A stretch of 64,000 nt of DNA from Cryptoclostridium sp036644995 (GTDB lineage: Bacteria; Bacillota; Dehalobacteriia; UBA7702): assembly GCA_036644995.1 (NCBI GenBank), contig JAVXOZ010000006.1:23672-87671 (forward strand), in the 5' to 3' direction. The notes under the pieces were generated by a model. That model did no database searches and was not told the origin of the DNA. It saw only the letters and a list, made by a program, of their open reading frames with translations. Each line of letters starts with the position of its first letter. Position 1 is the first letter of the stretch. Of this stretch, positions 1 through 7,977 are shown piece after piece. The translations under genes were made by a program, and so were the position numbers.

Positions 1-24
1 AACCCTTGAAGGAGCTGAATAAAC

Positions 25-435
25 ATGTCGGATAAGCAAATCTCTTTGGATATTGTGACCCCTGAGAAAATTGTATATTCTGCCGATGTCGCTTCTATTT
101 TTGCTCCTGCGACCATGGGGCAGATCGGGCTTTTGCCTGACCATATTGCCATAGTAACAGGTTTAGGTATTGGTGAACTGCGGGTTACTCCCGTGGGTGG
201 TTCTGAACTTCCCCTCTTTATCAGTGGTGGATTTTTGGAACTGAAAAAGAACAAAGCGGTAATTTTAGCAAAATCTGCGGAAACCTCTGAGGAGATTGAC
301 ATAGAAAGAGCTAAAAAAGCCAAAGCTCGTGCTGAAGAACGGTTAAGTAAAAAGGACAGTAGTTTGGATGAAGACCGTGCCGAAGCAGCTTTAAAAAGAG
401 CCATTGTTCGTTTGGAAATTAAAGGCAAAGCTTAA
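25..435 (+). CDS. atpC: F1Fo ATP synthase epsilon subunit
   Basis: The 136-residue product is the epsilon subunit of the F1 sector, which links the catalytic head to the rotor and damps ATP hydrolysis. The N-terminal half is the typical beta-sandwich (SLDIVTPEKIVYSADV near residues 7-22, then GQIGLLPDHIAIVTGLG). The C-terminal 50 residues are a charged helical hairpin rich in Lys, Glu and Ala. Length is normal for the family. A GAAGGAG ribosome binding site precedes the ATG. It is probably the last gene of an atp operon lying upstream of the window, because a strong terminator follows at once. Confidence 0.96.
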   Translation: MSDKQISLDIVTPEKIVYSADVASIFAPATMGQIGLLPDHIAIVTGLGIGELRVTPVGGSELPLFISGGFLELKKNKAVILAKSAETSEEIDIERAKKAKARAEERLSKKDSSLDEDRAEAALKRAIVRLEIKGKA

Positions 436-450
436 TAAGCTTATTTAAAA

Positions 451-488
451 GAGTAGTTACCGAAACAATTCGGTAACTACTCTTTTTT
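451..488 (+). terminator. Rho-independent terminator of the atp operon
   Basis: A perfect 14-bp stem (GAGTAGTTACCGAA / TTCGGTAACTACTC) with an ACAA loop is followed directly by a run of Ts, 16 bases after the atpC stop codon. Confidence 0.95.
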
Positions 489-515
489 ATATTTACCCAA
501 GACTACAACTACTGC

Positions 516-1056
516 GAATAAACCCATAAACCCATAAACCCATAAACCCATAAACCAATAAACCCATAAAACCCACAAACCCATAAAACCCATAAAACCA
601 ATAAATTCACAAACCCAATAAATGAACGAATCCACAAATCTAAAGAGCCAAAGAGCCAAAGCAGGCAAAAATAAACCAAGGTAAACCAACGCAAACCAAG
701 GCAAACCAAGGCAAACCAAAGCAAGCCAAAGCAAGCCAAAGCAAGCCAAAGTAAGTCAACGAAAGCTAACGAAAGCTAACGCAAACCAAAGTAAGCCAAC
801 GAAAGCCAAAGCAAATCAACGCAAATCAACGCAATCCAAAAAGCCAAAAAGCCAAAAAGCCAAAAAGCCAAAAAGCCAAAAAGCCAAAAAGCCAAAAANN
901 NNNNNNNNNNNNNNNNNNNNNNNNNNNNNNNNNNNNNNNNNNNNNNNNNNNNNNNNNNNNNNNNNNNNNNNNNNNNNNNNNNNNNNNNNNNNNNNNNNCC
1001 AAAAAGCCAAAAAGCCAAAAAGCCAAAAAGCCAAAAAGCCAAAAAGCCAAAAAGCC
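516..1056. repeat. Simple-sequence tandem repeat tract in three period classes
   Basis: Between the atpC terminator and the next gene lie over 500 bases of almost T-free simple repeats. Bases 516-620 are imperfect 8-9-bp units of the AACCCATA type. Bases 660-835 have a 10-bp period (GCAAACCAAG and GCAAGCCAAA). From 836 to 1056 there is a nearly perfect 8-bp repeat (AGCCAAAA). Open frames through it encode only low-complexity Leu/Phe/Trp/Ala strings and lack ribosome binding sites, so no protein is called. Confidence 0.9.
899..998. other. Assembly gap of exactly 100 N
   Basis: One hundred undetermined bases interrupt the 8-bp AGCCAAAA array, with the same unit on both sides. The round number suggests a placeholder, so the real array length is unknown. 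Confidence 0.97.
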
Positions 1057-1067
1057 AAGCACAGGGG

Positions 1068-1487
1068 TTAATGTCCCTTGTGCTTGGCTTTACGTTTTTT
1101 CTGATTCAAAGCAAATTGAAATTCTTTTTTTTCAATTTTTTCTTGGCGGCTATTCTTTTTGCGTTGAACTTTACTTTCTTCGTGTTGAAGTTTTAAAGCT
1201 TGTTGGGATTTGGTGCCAATGGATTTACCCTTTAGCTGATCTCTAATGGCTCTTTGCTGTCTTTTGGGGTTCGGATGCTGTACTTCAAAATTCTCGAAAA
1301 TAAGAGCAGGGGAAAATCTTAAATTTTGCCAATTAGTTATGATAAAGTTATAAATTTCTTGATTTTTTGGTTATGCACCAAAAGTTACTTTGGAAACTTC
1401 ATAGTGATTTTGGTATTCACGCCGATAAATTCCTACCCAAAAAGGTTCTTCAAAAAAAACAGTAAATGTGGATTTTAGATTATCCAT
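1068..1487 (-). pseudogene. yjdF: YjdF-like (DUF2992) gene with an in-frame nonsense codon
   Basis: Read on the minus strand from the ATG at 1487, behind an AAGGAGG site, this is a 139-codon frame. It begins MDNLKSTFTVFFEEPFWVGI, which resembles DUF2992/YjdF proteins (N-terminal FxxPFWVG, then FGAEP). It ends in the very basic Lys/Gln/Arg-rich tail seen in that family. Codon 39 (plus bases 1371-1373) is TAA where the family pattern FGAEP predicts GAA; a single G-to-T change explains it. The frame is otherwise open on both sides of the stop. It is either a recent pseudogene or an assembly error. The stop is ochre, so pyrrolysine read-through would not rescue it. Confidence 0.75.
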
Positions 1488-1491
1488 GTTT

Positions 1492-1605
1492 CCTCCTTAA
1501 ATGTTACAAACAAAGAATGGACAACCAAGGAGGCAGGTTACTGACAGCGGATACTTTTGCTGCGTCCGGACTACCGACCGAATCTGTGTTTTTATCTTTG
1601 TATCA
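1492..1605 (-). promoter_or_regulatory. Probable yjdF-type riboswitch leader with anti-Shine-Dalgarno element
   Basis: The 110 bases upstream of the yjdF-like gene look structured: GTCCGGAC, CAGC/GCTG and related short complementary segments cluster at 1540-1590. Most telling, minus-strand CCTCCTT (plus 1533-1527) is exactly complementary to the AAGGAGG ribosome binding site (plus 1498-1492), a typical translational expression platform. yjdF genes in Firmicutes are known to carry the yjdF RNA motif, a riboswitch responding to azaaromatic compounds. I assign the class from gene context and platform; I could not check the aptamer consensus. A TATAAT-like -10 lies at plus 1623-1618. Confidence 0.55.
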
Positions 1606-1687
1606 AATTATAACTACATTATATCACAGAGTTAAAAAATTGCATAATATTTTATTTTTGGGAAATACTACCAAAAAGGAGGGTATT

Positions 1688-2470
1688 ATGGTGATGAATT
1701 TTTATTTAAGTAAAGGTAAATTTACAGTGATGTGCCTAATATTGGTTGCCTTGGTGTTGAGCTTTATTTATTATTGGAATTATGAAATTAATGATGTGGT
1801 AAGCAATGAGGAAAATAGCCTTGTGGTGGCATTTGAAAACAGCGGGGCAAAATTTCAAGAGCTTACTGCCCAAAGTTGGGGTAAAATAGATAATGAAAAT
1901 CATTCTTTAGAAGATATTTATACCCTTTATGGTAAAATTGAAAAGGTTTTGGGTGCCAATGCAAAAATTAAAGTAGAAGAAAACAGCGATAAAAATTATG
2001 TGGGCATAACTGCCACAGGTAAAACTCAAGAAGGTTATGAGCTAAACCTAACATTGCAAAGTATCAGCGATAACTTTGAAAAAGACGAAACTTACTTAAT
2101 AGTTAATCTAATTGAAGGCTTGGATTATCAGGAAGCGGGAAAAATTAAAAAAACCGCAGAATCCTATTTTCAAGCTTTATCCGCAAGTGGTGAAACTTCT
2201 GTTTTAATTTCCGGGTATTATGATAAAATGTTATCGGAGAAAGAAAAAACCGATAAAGCCAAAAAGATATTTGCCGCAGCAGGTGGCAGTATAATTGAAG
2301 GAGTAGATACCAAATCCTATATGAGCAAAAGTGGTTATTGCCCAAATATAAAAACTTATATAAATACAGAAGGTAAAAAAATAAATTTGCAAGTGGCATT
2401 ATTTGATAATGAAGTGCAAAAACAAACCTGTTTATTTTTAGGTTCACCTTTGATTTTTTCAGAATATTAA
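1688..2470 (+). CDS. ywmB: YwmB-like secreted protein
   Basis: The 260-residue product has a single hydrophobic segment near residues 12-30, indicating a signal anchor, and an extracytoplasmic domain. It resembles YwmB of sporulating Firmicutes, called a TATA-box-binding-like fold, whose role is unresolved. The ATG at 1688 is preferred over upstream starts because GGAGGG precedes it by four bases and the signal anchor then begins at the N terminus. Position between atpC and spoIID matches the conserved order in Clostridia, though the usual murA neighbour is missing. Confidence 0.75.
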   Translation: MVMNFYLSKGKFTVMCLILVALVLSFIYYWNYEINDVVSNEENSLVVAFENSGAKFQELTAQSWGKIDNENHSLEDIYTLYGKIEKVLGANAKIKVEENSDKNYVGITATGKTQEGYELNLTLQSISDNFEKDETYLIVNLIEGLDYQEAGKIKKTAESYFQALSASGETSVLISGYYDKMLSEKEKTDKAKKIFAAAGGSIIEGVDTKSYMSKSGYCPNIKTYINTEGKKINLQVALFDNEVQKQTCLFLGSPLIFSEY

Positions 2471-2519
2471 TATATTTTGCCAATATAATAATAGTAGAAT
2501 ATTTTTAAGGAGCATTTTG

Positions 2520-3560
2520 GTGCGAGGTTTAAAAAATTATGGTCATAAAAAAAATCATGCTGCTATTTTTTGGCTCAGTGTTGTGCTGCTTTTTTCTATA
2601 ATTTTGGTTTATGCGGACTCCAATCAAAAGCCCGAGTATTTTACCCTTGGGCAGAATTTACCGGAAAAAACAAGCACCTTGGGGGTGGCTCTATCTGAAT
2701 CTAAAAAAGAGGATATTGCCAAAACTGTTAAACCCATGGAGATAAATCTGCTGCGGTGTGATAGCGGAAAACACGAGATAATGGATTTGGAAACCTATAT
2801 TATTGGGGTTTTATCTGGGGAGGTACCTCCAAGTTTTGAAAAATCTGCCTTGGAAGCCCAAGCCGTAGTTGCCAGAACTTATACCCTTTCGGTATTAAAC
2901 AATGGTGGTGAGCTTTGCGATTTTTACGGACACTGCCAAGCTTATTGCGATACAGAAACTTTAAAACAGCGGTGGGGCAGTGAGTTTGAAAAAAATTATC
3001 AACGCTATTTTTCAGCGGTGCAGGAAACCGCAGGTTTGATAGTAACCTATGATAATAAATTGGCAAAAACATTTTTTCATTCCACCTGTGGGGGTAAAAC
3101 CGCTTCATCCCAAGAGGTTTGGGGTGAAAACCTGGCTTATTTGCAAAGTGTTGATTGCTCCTGGGATAAAGATGCCCCGAGATATCAGGAAAGGATAAAA
3201 GTAAAAATCAGCGAATTGCCAAATCGTTTAGGCATAGAAAATGTGGCGGTAAGCAGTGGTAATATCATCCCATCTTTGATATCTGTTACCCATAGCGGTA
3301 GAGTTGAAACGGTTTCTTTTGGTGGTGAAAAAATAAAAGCTACTGATTTTAGAAAAAAGCTGCAATTAAACTCCACAAACTTTTCCTTTGCTTCAGAGGA
3401 TGGTAATTTGCTTATTGATACCCATGGCTATGGCCACGGTGTGGGTTTATGCCAATACGGAGCCAATGGCATGGCAAAAGAAGGCTATAATTATGAAGAT
3501 ATAATTAAACATTACTATCAAGGTGTGGATATAGTGCCAATGAGTAAATTAAATACTTAA
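2520..3560 (+). CDS. spoIID: Stage II sporulation protein D (peptidoglycan lytic transglycosylase)
   Basis: SpoIID cuts glycan strands during forespore engulfment, working with SpoIIM and SpoIIP. The product has an N-terminal membrane anchor (about residues 14-33) and then the SpoIID/LytB domain. Family motifs include YIIGVLSGEVPPSFEKSALE and AQAVVARTY in the middle, and GYGHGVGLCQYGANGMA near the C terminus. Two starts are possible, TTG 2517 and GTG 2520; the GTG is seven bases from the AAGGAG site and is preferred. Length (346 residues) is normal. The terminator hairpin follows about 70 bases downstream. Confidence 0.93.
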   Translation: MRGLKNYGHKKNHAAIFWLSVVLLFSIILVYADSNQKPEYFTLGQNLPEKTSTLGVALSESKKEDIAKTVKPMEINLLRCDSGKHEIMDLETYIIGVLSGEVPPSFEKSALEAQAVVARTYTLSVLNNGGELCDFYGHCQAYCDTETLKQRWGSEFEKNYQRYFSAVQETAGLIVTYDNKLAKTFFHSTCGGKTASSQEVWGENLAYLQSVDCSWDKDAPRYQERIKVKISELPNRLGIENVAVSSGNIIPSLISVTHSGRVETVSFGGEKIKATDFRKKLQLNSTNFSFASEDGNLLIDTHGYGHGVGLCQYGANGMAKEGYNYEDIIKHYYQGVDIVPMSKLNT

Positions 3561-3629
3561 TGATTCAGCCCCACAGGAGAGCAATAAGATGTAATAATTT
3601 ACGGAATTTTTTTAATAAATTGTAAAAAA

Positions 3630-3656
3630 AAGACGAAAGAATTAATCTTTCGTCTT
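3630..3656 (+). terminator. Hairpin terminator of spoIID, abutted by a repeat element
   Basis: Stem AAGACGAAAG / CTTTCGTCTT with an A-tract on its 5' side. The repeat element at 3657 begins at the base immediately after the stem, so the expected T-tract is absent on the plus strand. Confidence 0.8.
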
Positions 3657-3797
3657 AGGCTGTTGATAAATTTTGATATTCGGCAAAATCCCTTCCCATC
3701 GACTGCTTATGTACATATAGGTACATAAACAGCCGCTGCTCAGGGAGTTTTACCGAATCTAAGTCTTTCTTAACAGTCTGACATCTTGCGACAATTT
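3657..3797 (+). repeat. Palindromic repeat element, copy 1 (internally deleted)
   Basis: About 141 bp starting AGGCTGTTGATAAA and ending GACAATTT. The left arm (GATATTCGGCAAAATCCCTT) pairs imperfectly with the right arm (AGGGAGTTTTACCGAATC). A central hairpin is built on CTTATGTACAT/AGGTACATAA. It lacks the second small hairpin found in the other four copies (about 19 bp shorter) and has a terminator hairpin only on its left. It is therefore an older or decayed copy. Confidence 0.85.
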
Positions 3798-4031
3798 GAG
3801 TAAAATTGCATTTTGTTTATACTCTGAATCGGTAACGCTGTTATCGATTTTTTTTGGGTAGTCGTGTAAAATATGGTTGGGTGAAATATGCTTATGAAAA
3901 ATTTGCAATGGGGTAAAGCGAAACTTGGGAGCTAATGAAGATGATTTATTATTGTAAATTTTATTGTAATTGCTTATCTAAAAAAATCATAAATAATATA
4001 TTGAAAAACAGATGTTTTTCAGCTTGGATAA
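3798..4031. other. Intergenic region, no gene seen
   Basis: AT-rich sequence between repeat copy 1 and the converging cotJC gene. I see no reading frame with a ribosome binding site. AAATTGCATTTTGT near 3804 recurs at 53427, just left of repeat copy 4. Confidence 0.5.
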
Positions 4032-4625
4032 TTAATCAAAAGAGGGGTTAATGGCATAGAAATTTTTAGCATCTAAATTATCTTGGACTATGCGTAGGCT
4101 CTCACCAAAGCGTTGGTAGTGCACAATTTCACGCTCACGCAAAAAACGGATGGGGTCTAAAACATCGGGGTCATCTATGAGTCTTAAAATATTATCATAG
4201 GTTACACGGGCTTTTTGCTCTGCTGCCATGTTTTCGTTTAAGTCTGCTATGGGGTCACCTTTAACACCTATATTTGCCACGGAAAAGGGTATTCCCGAAG
4301 ATGAGCAGGGAAATACCGCAGTTGTATGGTCTACAAAATATTTATCGTAGCCGCTTTTTTTAATTTCCCCAATGGAAAGATTGCGGGTTAGTTGGTATAC
4401 AATGGCACTTATCATTTCTAAGTGACCCAGCTCCTCTGTGCCTATGTCTGTTAGTGCACCCACTACGCTACTATATGGTACGGTGTAGCGTTGGTTTAAG
4501 TACCGCATAGCAGCCCCCAATTCGCCATCGGGGCCACCAAGCTGGGTGATTATTATTTGTGCTAAGTTGGGATTGGGGTTTTTTATTTTAATTGGGTATT
4601 GTAAGCGTTTTTCATAAGTCCACAT
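4032..4625 (-). CDS. cotJC: Spore coat protein CotJC (manganese catalase family)
   Basis: The 197-residue protein resembles CotJC, an inner spore-coat component related to dimanganese catalases. Characteristic stretches are MWTYEKRLQYPIKIKNPNPN at the N terminus and an EELGHLEMI ferritin-like metal-ligand motif near residue 70. A second AAEQKARVTYDNI helix lies around residue 135. It is the last gene of a cotJA-cotJB-cotJC operon, starting three bases after cotJB ends. Length is normal. Transcription is expected in the mother cell during sporulation; I could not identify a sigma-E promoter with confidence. Confidence 0.95.
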   Translation of the reverse strand: MWTYEKRLQYPIKIKNPNPNLAQIIITQLGGPDGELGAAMRYLNQRYTVPYSSVVGALTDIGTEELGHLEMISAIVYQLTRNLSIGEIKKSGYDKYFVDHTTAVFPCSSSGIPFSVANIGVKGDPIADLNENMAAEQKARVTYDNILRLIDDPDVLDPIRFLREREIVHYQRFGESLRIVQDNLDAKNFYAINPSFD

Positions 4626-4628
4626 TAA

Positions 4629-4880
4629 TTAGTCCTCTCTTTCCCAGGGCCATACCCCTTCAATCCATTCCCAACAATGCCCTGAATCCGAGGCGGAAGA
4701 AGTTAAAGGGCCAAATTTGTCCTCATATTCTGTTTTTATGGCTGTGGCTAATTTTACAAAATGGCGATGGGTTTCCAAGGCTTCATTGTTAAAGGGGTGA
4801 GTATCTAAAAACAGAGCAATATCCCAAGCGGCAAAGGATATTTTACCTAATTCTTTGAGCAGTTGTTGTTTTTCTGTCAA
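4629..4880 (-). CDS. cotJB: Spore coat protein CotJB
   Basis: The 83-residue product has the CotJB pattern: a KISFAAWDIALFLDTHPFN core (residues 12-30) and an aromatic-rich C terminus (HCWEWIEGVWPW). It is needed with CotJA and CotJC for assembly into the inner coat. Its start overlaps the cotJA stop by four bases (ATGA), indicating translational coupling. Confidence 0.93.
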   Translation of the reverse strand: MTEKQQLLKELGKISFAAWDIALFLDTHPFNNEALETHRHFVKLATAIKTEYEDKFGPLTSSASDSGHCWEWIEGVWPWERED

Positions 4881-5059
4881 TTTTCATGCCTCCCCACAAA
4901 AGGAAAATCTAAATCTTTAAAAATAGTGCCCACTGCAAAGCTTTCATCAGGACCAAATAAATTTTTAAATTTTTGCATAGGCACATATGCCATGGCTAAA
5001 GGTCCGGATACTTTAATTTTTTCACTGCGAATAGTATCATATTGGTTTTGGTATTCCAT
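4877..5059 (-). CDS. cotJA: Spore coat associated protein CotJA
   Basis: The 60-residue product contains the CotJA core LAMAYVPMQKFKNLF followed by an SFAVGTIFKDLDFPF stretch. It is the first gene of the operon, with an AGAGGAG ribosome binding site before the ATG at 5059. It faces away from the PHP gene at 5347, with 287 intergenic bases between them. Confidence 0.9.
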   Translation of the reverse strand: MEYQNQYDTIRSEKIKVSGPLAMAYVPMQKFKNLFGPDESFAVGTIFKDLDFPFVGRHEN

Positions 5060-5196
5060 ATTTTGCTCCTCTTTGTAAATCGTTATGGTATATCCTATGA
5101 TTGAAATGCTACAATGGTTAATTAGAAAATGAATTATTTTAAAAGTTTGAAATTTTTCTTAAATATGGCAGTAAGTGTACATATTCCCTGTATATT

Positions 5197-5261
5197 GCGT
5201 CAAGTTGTTTGTGACTTAGGCATAAAAAACAAAAAAATATAAGTCCTGATTGACTTGACGC
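5197..5261. promoter_or_regulatory. Symmetric two-step dyad overlapping a -35 box
   Basis: GCGTCAAG (5197-5204) and GACTTA (5213-5218) are mirrored by TAAGTC (5240-5245) and CTTGACGC (5254-5261), with an 8-base gap on each side. The right arm overlaps the TTGACG of the promoter at 5255. TGACTT also recurs upstream of the sigma-54 promoters. It could be an operator; the regulator is unknown. Confidence 0.55.
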
Positions 5262-5283
5262 TTGGGATAAAATGAGATATAAT
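5255..5283 (+). promoter_or_regulatory. Sigma-A type promoter for the PHP gene
   Basis: TTGACG, a 17-base spacer and a perfect TATAAT at 5278-5283, about 64 bases upstream of the start codon at 5347. Confidence 0.8.
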
Positions 5284-5346
5284 GCACTTATAAATATAGA
5301 TTAGATAATTTATTGGAAATTACCAAAAGAAAGGTAGCATTGTTCT

Positions 5347-6135
5347 ATGAGAATTTGCTCTGATGTTCATATGCACTCTGTGGATTTTTCCGGAGATGCT
5401 GTATCAACTATGGAAGAAATGTGTAAAAGCAGCATCAACCAAGGATTAGAACGAATATGCTTTACCGAGCATGTGGATTTTGACCCTCACTATGATGACT
5501 CCATACCTTTTGACCCTGTTAAATATGATAATTTTATTGATACCATGCGCAGTAAATTTGGGGATAAAATTAAAATACTACAAGGGGTGGAGGTGGGGGA
5601 ACCCCATATGTATCCCGAAGAATATGATAAAATTTTAAAGAGAAATTATGATATGGTTATGGTGGGCCTTCATTACGTTAATTTGCCTATGGGTCTGCAT
5701 TGGACGGGGAATGGTGGCAAAGATATATTTACTTTTGCCGTAGATAGAATTTATCGTAGATATTACGAAGATTTGTTAGCCGTGGTAAAATTAGGTGGTT
5801 TTGATGTTTTGGCGCATTTTGATTACCCAAAACGTTACCTAAAAAAAGATGCCCAAGAAGATGATTTAATTAATGAGATATTGACTTTATTGGTTAAAAG
5901 CCCCGGCTTGCTGGAAATAAATACCTCATCTTGGCGATATGGATTTTCGGAATCAACCCCGGGGAATAAAATTTTGAAAAAATATAAAGATATAGGCGGC
6001 AGTAAAGTAACCATTGGCTCTGATGCCCATGATAAAAAGGATGTGGGTTTTGGGGTTGAACGGGGCTTTAACTTAGCTGAGGAAATTGGGTTGGAAGTGG
6101 GATATTTTGAGAATAGAAAATATTGCAAATTATGA
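5347..6135 (+). CDS. PHP-domain phosphoesterase, histidinol-phosphatase (HisK) type
   Basis: The 262-residue product starts MRICSDVHMHSVDFSGDA, with the metal-binding HxH of PHP phosphoesterases. FTEHVDFD, VEVGE and a C-terminal GSDAHD complete the metal ligands. HisK-type enzymes dephosphorylate histidinol phosphate in histidine synthesis. No other his gene is nearby, so the true substrate is open. It is transcribed from a good sigma-A promoter under a symmetric dyad and is separated by 126 bases from the downstream activator gene. Confidence 0.8.
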   Translation: MRICSDVHMHSVDFSGDAVSTMEEMCKSSINQGLERICFTEHVDFDPHYDDSIPFDPVKYDNFIDTMRSKFGDKIKILQGVEVGEPHMYPEEYDKILKRNYDMVMVGLHYVNLPMGLHWTGNGGKDIFTFAVDRIYRRYYEDLLAVVKLGGFDVLAHFDYPKRYLKKDAQEDDLINEILTLLVKSPGLLEINTSSWRYGFSESTPGNKILKKYKDIGGSKVTIGSDAHDKKDVGFGVERGFNLAEEIGLEVGYFENRKYCKL

Positions 6136-6261
6136 AAAGTTGTACAAAGTTTTCTGAAAATCAACTATGAAAAAAATTGAAATTTTGGATGAGTCTGAGT
6201 GTGGTAAAATTTTTATGGCAAACTGTATTTTGTTTTTTGTGAGGAATAAGAGGGTATAAAA

Positions 6262-7758
6262 TTGAATTCTAAAAAAATTGTGAAGCCAATAAAAAAAGAT
6301 TTAAGAGAGCACGATGAAAAAACAATTGAAGATGAAGAAAAAAAGTATGCAGTGAATTTATCTTACGATGAGTTGCTAAAAATCTTAGATTACTCTTATG
6401 ATGAAATTTATGTTACCGATGCAAAAGGTACTGTTCTATATGTAAACCAAGCTTGTGAACGTAACTATGGTGCAAAAGTTGAAGATGTAATTGGCAGAAC
6501 CCAGGAAGAAATCAGTGAAAAAGCGTATTGGACACCACGTATTAGCACCATTGCTTTGGATAAAAAAACCAGCGTTACCCTGGAACAAAAAACTCGTTTG
6601 GATAAAACATTACTAACCACAGCTACCCCTGTTTATGATGAAAACGGCAAAATTTCAATGATTATAGAAAATTCTCGTGATATTACCGAATCCAAAGGTA
6701 TTCGTCATGAGTTGGATTTAAGCATAAAAAAATTAAACCGCATTAAAACAGAGGTAGAGGTGCTGCGGAAAAGAGATCAGGATTCTGATATTATTTATAA
6801 AAGTAAGTGCATGACCAATCTGATGACTTTGGCAAAAAGAGTGGCAGAAATTAATTCCACTGTTTTAATTCAAGGCGAAAGTGGCACAGGTAAAGGTGTT
6901 ATTGCTAAATATATCCATAAACAAGGTTGTCAAAAAAATGGTCCTTTTGTATCAATTAACTGCGCTGCAATTCCTGCGGAATTAATGGAATCGGAGTTGT
7001 TTGGTTACTCAGCTGGTTCTTTCACCGGTGCCAGTGGCAAAGGTCGCATTGGCCTTTTTGAACTGGCAGATGAAGGCACACTGTTTTTGGATGAAATTGC
7101 GGAAATTCCTTTGCATTTGCAGGCGAAATTGCTCCATGCCCTTCAAGAAAAAGTTTATTTTCCTGTGGGCGGCAGAAAAGAAAAAAAAGTAAATTGCCGA
7201 ATATTGGCAGCTACCAATAAAGATTTGCAAAATATGGTAATAAAACAAACCTTTAGAGATGACCTGTATTACCGCTTAAATGTTTTTGAAATAACTATTC
7301 CCCCCCTGCGTGACCGTGTTGATGATATAGTGCCCTTGGTGCATTATTTAATTAATAAATATAATGAACGCTATGATTTGCACAGGCAGGTTTCCCATAA
7401 AGTTTTGGATATTTTAATGAAATATCCTTGGCCCGGTAATGTGCGGGAAATGGAAAATACTTTGGAGCGTTTAGTGGTTATGAATCCTGAGGATTTAATA
7501 GATATAGATGATGTTCCGGATTCCCTAAAATATGAATCAGCCTCGGAAATGTATCCCTTTCTCAACCAAGGTTCTTTGGATGAAGCCTTGGAAGAAGTGG
7601 AAAAGAAAATTATTTTACAATCTTATGATAAATATGGCAGTTCCTATGAGGTTGCAAAAAAATTAAAAATCAGCCAAAGCAAAGCCAGTCGTTTAATTCG
7701 CAGATATTACGGTAGGGTGAAAGATAATAATGGCGAGAATGGTGCTATAAATCAATAA
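6262..7758 (+). CDS. Sigma-54-dependent transcriptional activator, PAS-AAA+-HTH
   Basis: The 498-residue bacterial enhancer-binding protein has a PAS sensor (about residues 34-145, DYSYDEIYVTDAKGTVLYVN). An AAA+ domain follows, with Walker A GESGTGKG at 205-212 and Walker B GTLFLDEIAE near 275. The C-terminal helix-turn-helix is YEVAKKLKISQSKASRLIRR. The sigma-54 contact loop is GSFTGA (252-257) instead of the usual GAFTGA. There is no phosphorylation receiver domain, so a small molecule is the likely signal, as in RocR-type regulators. Start is TTG behind AAGAGGG. It is the only such regulator in the window and lies just upstream of six sigma-54 promoters, so it probably controls the amine/BMC genes. 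Confidence 0.92.
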   Translation: MNSKKIVKPIKKDLREHDEKTIEDEEKKYAVNLSYDELLKILDYSYDEIYVTDAKGTVLYVNQACERNYGAKVEDVIGRTQEEISEKAYWTPRISTIALDKKTSVTLEQKTRLDKTLLTTATPVYDENGKISMIIENSRDITESKGIRHELDLSIKKLNRIKTEVEVLRKRDQDSDIIYKSKCMTNLMTLAKRVAEINSTVLIQGESGTGKGVIAKYIHKQGCQKNGPFVSINCAAIPAELMESELFGYSAGSFTGASGKGRIGLFELADEGTLFLDEIAEIPLHLQAKLLHALQEKVYFPVGGRKEKKVNCRILAATNKDLQNMVIKQTFRDDLYYRLNVFEITIPPLRDRVDDIVPLVHYLINKYNERYDLHRQVSHKVLDILMKYPWPGNVREMENTLERLVVMNPEDLIDIDDVPDSLKYESASEMYPFLNQGSLDEALEEVEKKIILQSYDKYGSSYEVAKKLKISQSKASRLIRRYYGRVKDNNGENGAINQ

Positions 7759-7791
7759 TTTTGCTTTTTTAAGTTAAAATAGACTTAAGTT

Positions 7792-7900
7792 TTTCATATA
7801 TGACTTGAAATTTTTATATAAAATGTAATTTTCTACCAAATATATTTTGTTATGGCTACATAATGGGAGCGTAGCGAGTAAAAAAAACTTAATATGACTT
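7792..7900 (+). promoter_or_regulatory. Candidate upstream activator sites for mttB
   Basis: AGACTTAAG (7791-7799), TGACTTGAA (7801-7809) and TGACTTTAAG (7895-7904) lie in the 120 bases upstream of the sigma-54 promoter. The same TGACTT/AAGTCA core occurs upstream of the 12.5-kb and 18.6-kb sigma-54 promoters, so it may bind the 6262-7758 activator. Confidence 0.45.
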
Positions 7901-7910
7901 TAAGTTACAT

Positions 7911-7927
7911 TTGGTATGGAATTTGCA
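7911..7927 (+). promoter_or_regulatory. Sigma-54 promoter of mttB
   Basis: TTGGTATGGAATTTGCA has GG and GC separated by exactly ten bases, the -24/-12 signature, and lies about 50 bases before the mttB start codon. Confidence 0.8.
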
Positions 7928-7977
7928 CTATTATATAGTGTCCAAGAAAAAAATCAAAACTTATGGAGGTGTTATTT

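Noticed and set aside
477..1062. Several minus-strand open frames through the repeat tract, two crossing the N gap
   Set aside because: They are products of 8- and 10-bp repeats in several frames, lack ribosome binding sites and encode only Leu/Phe/Trp/Ala strings.
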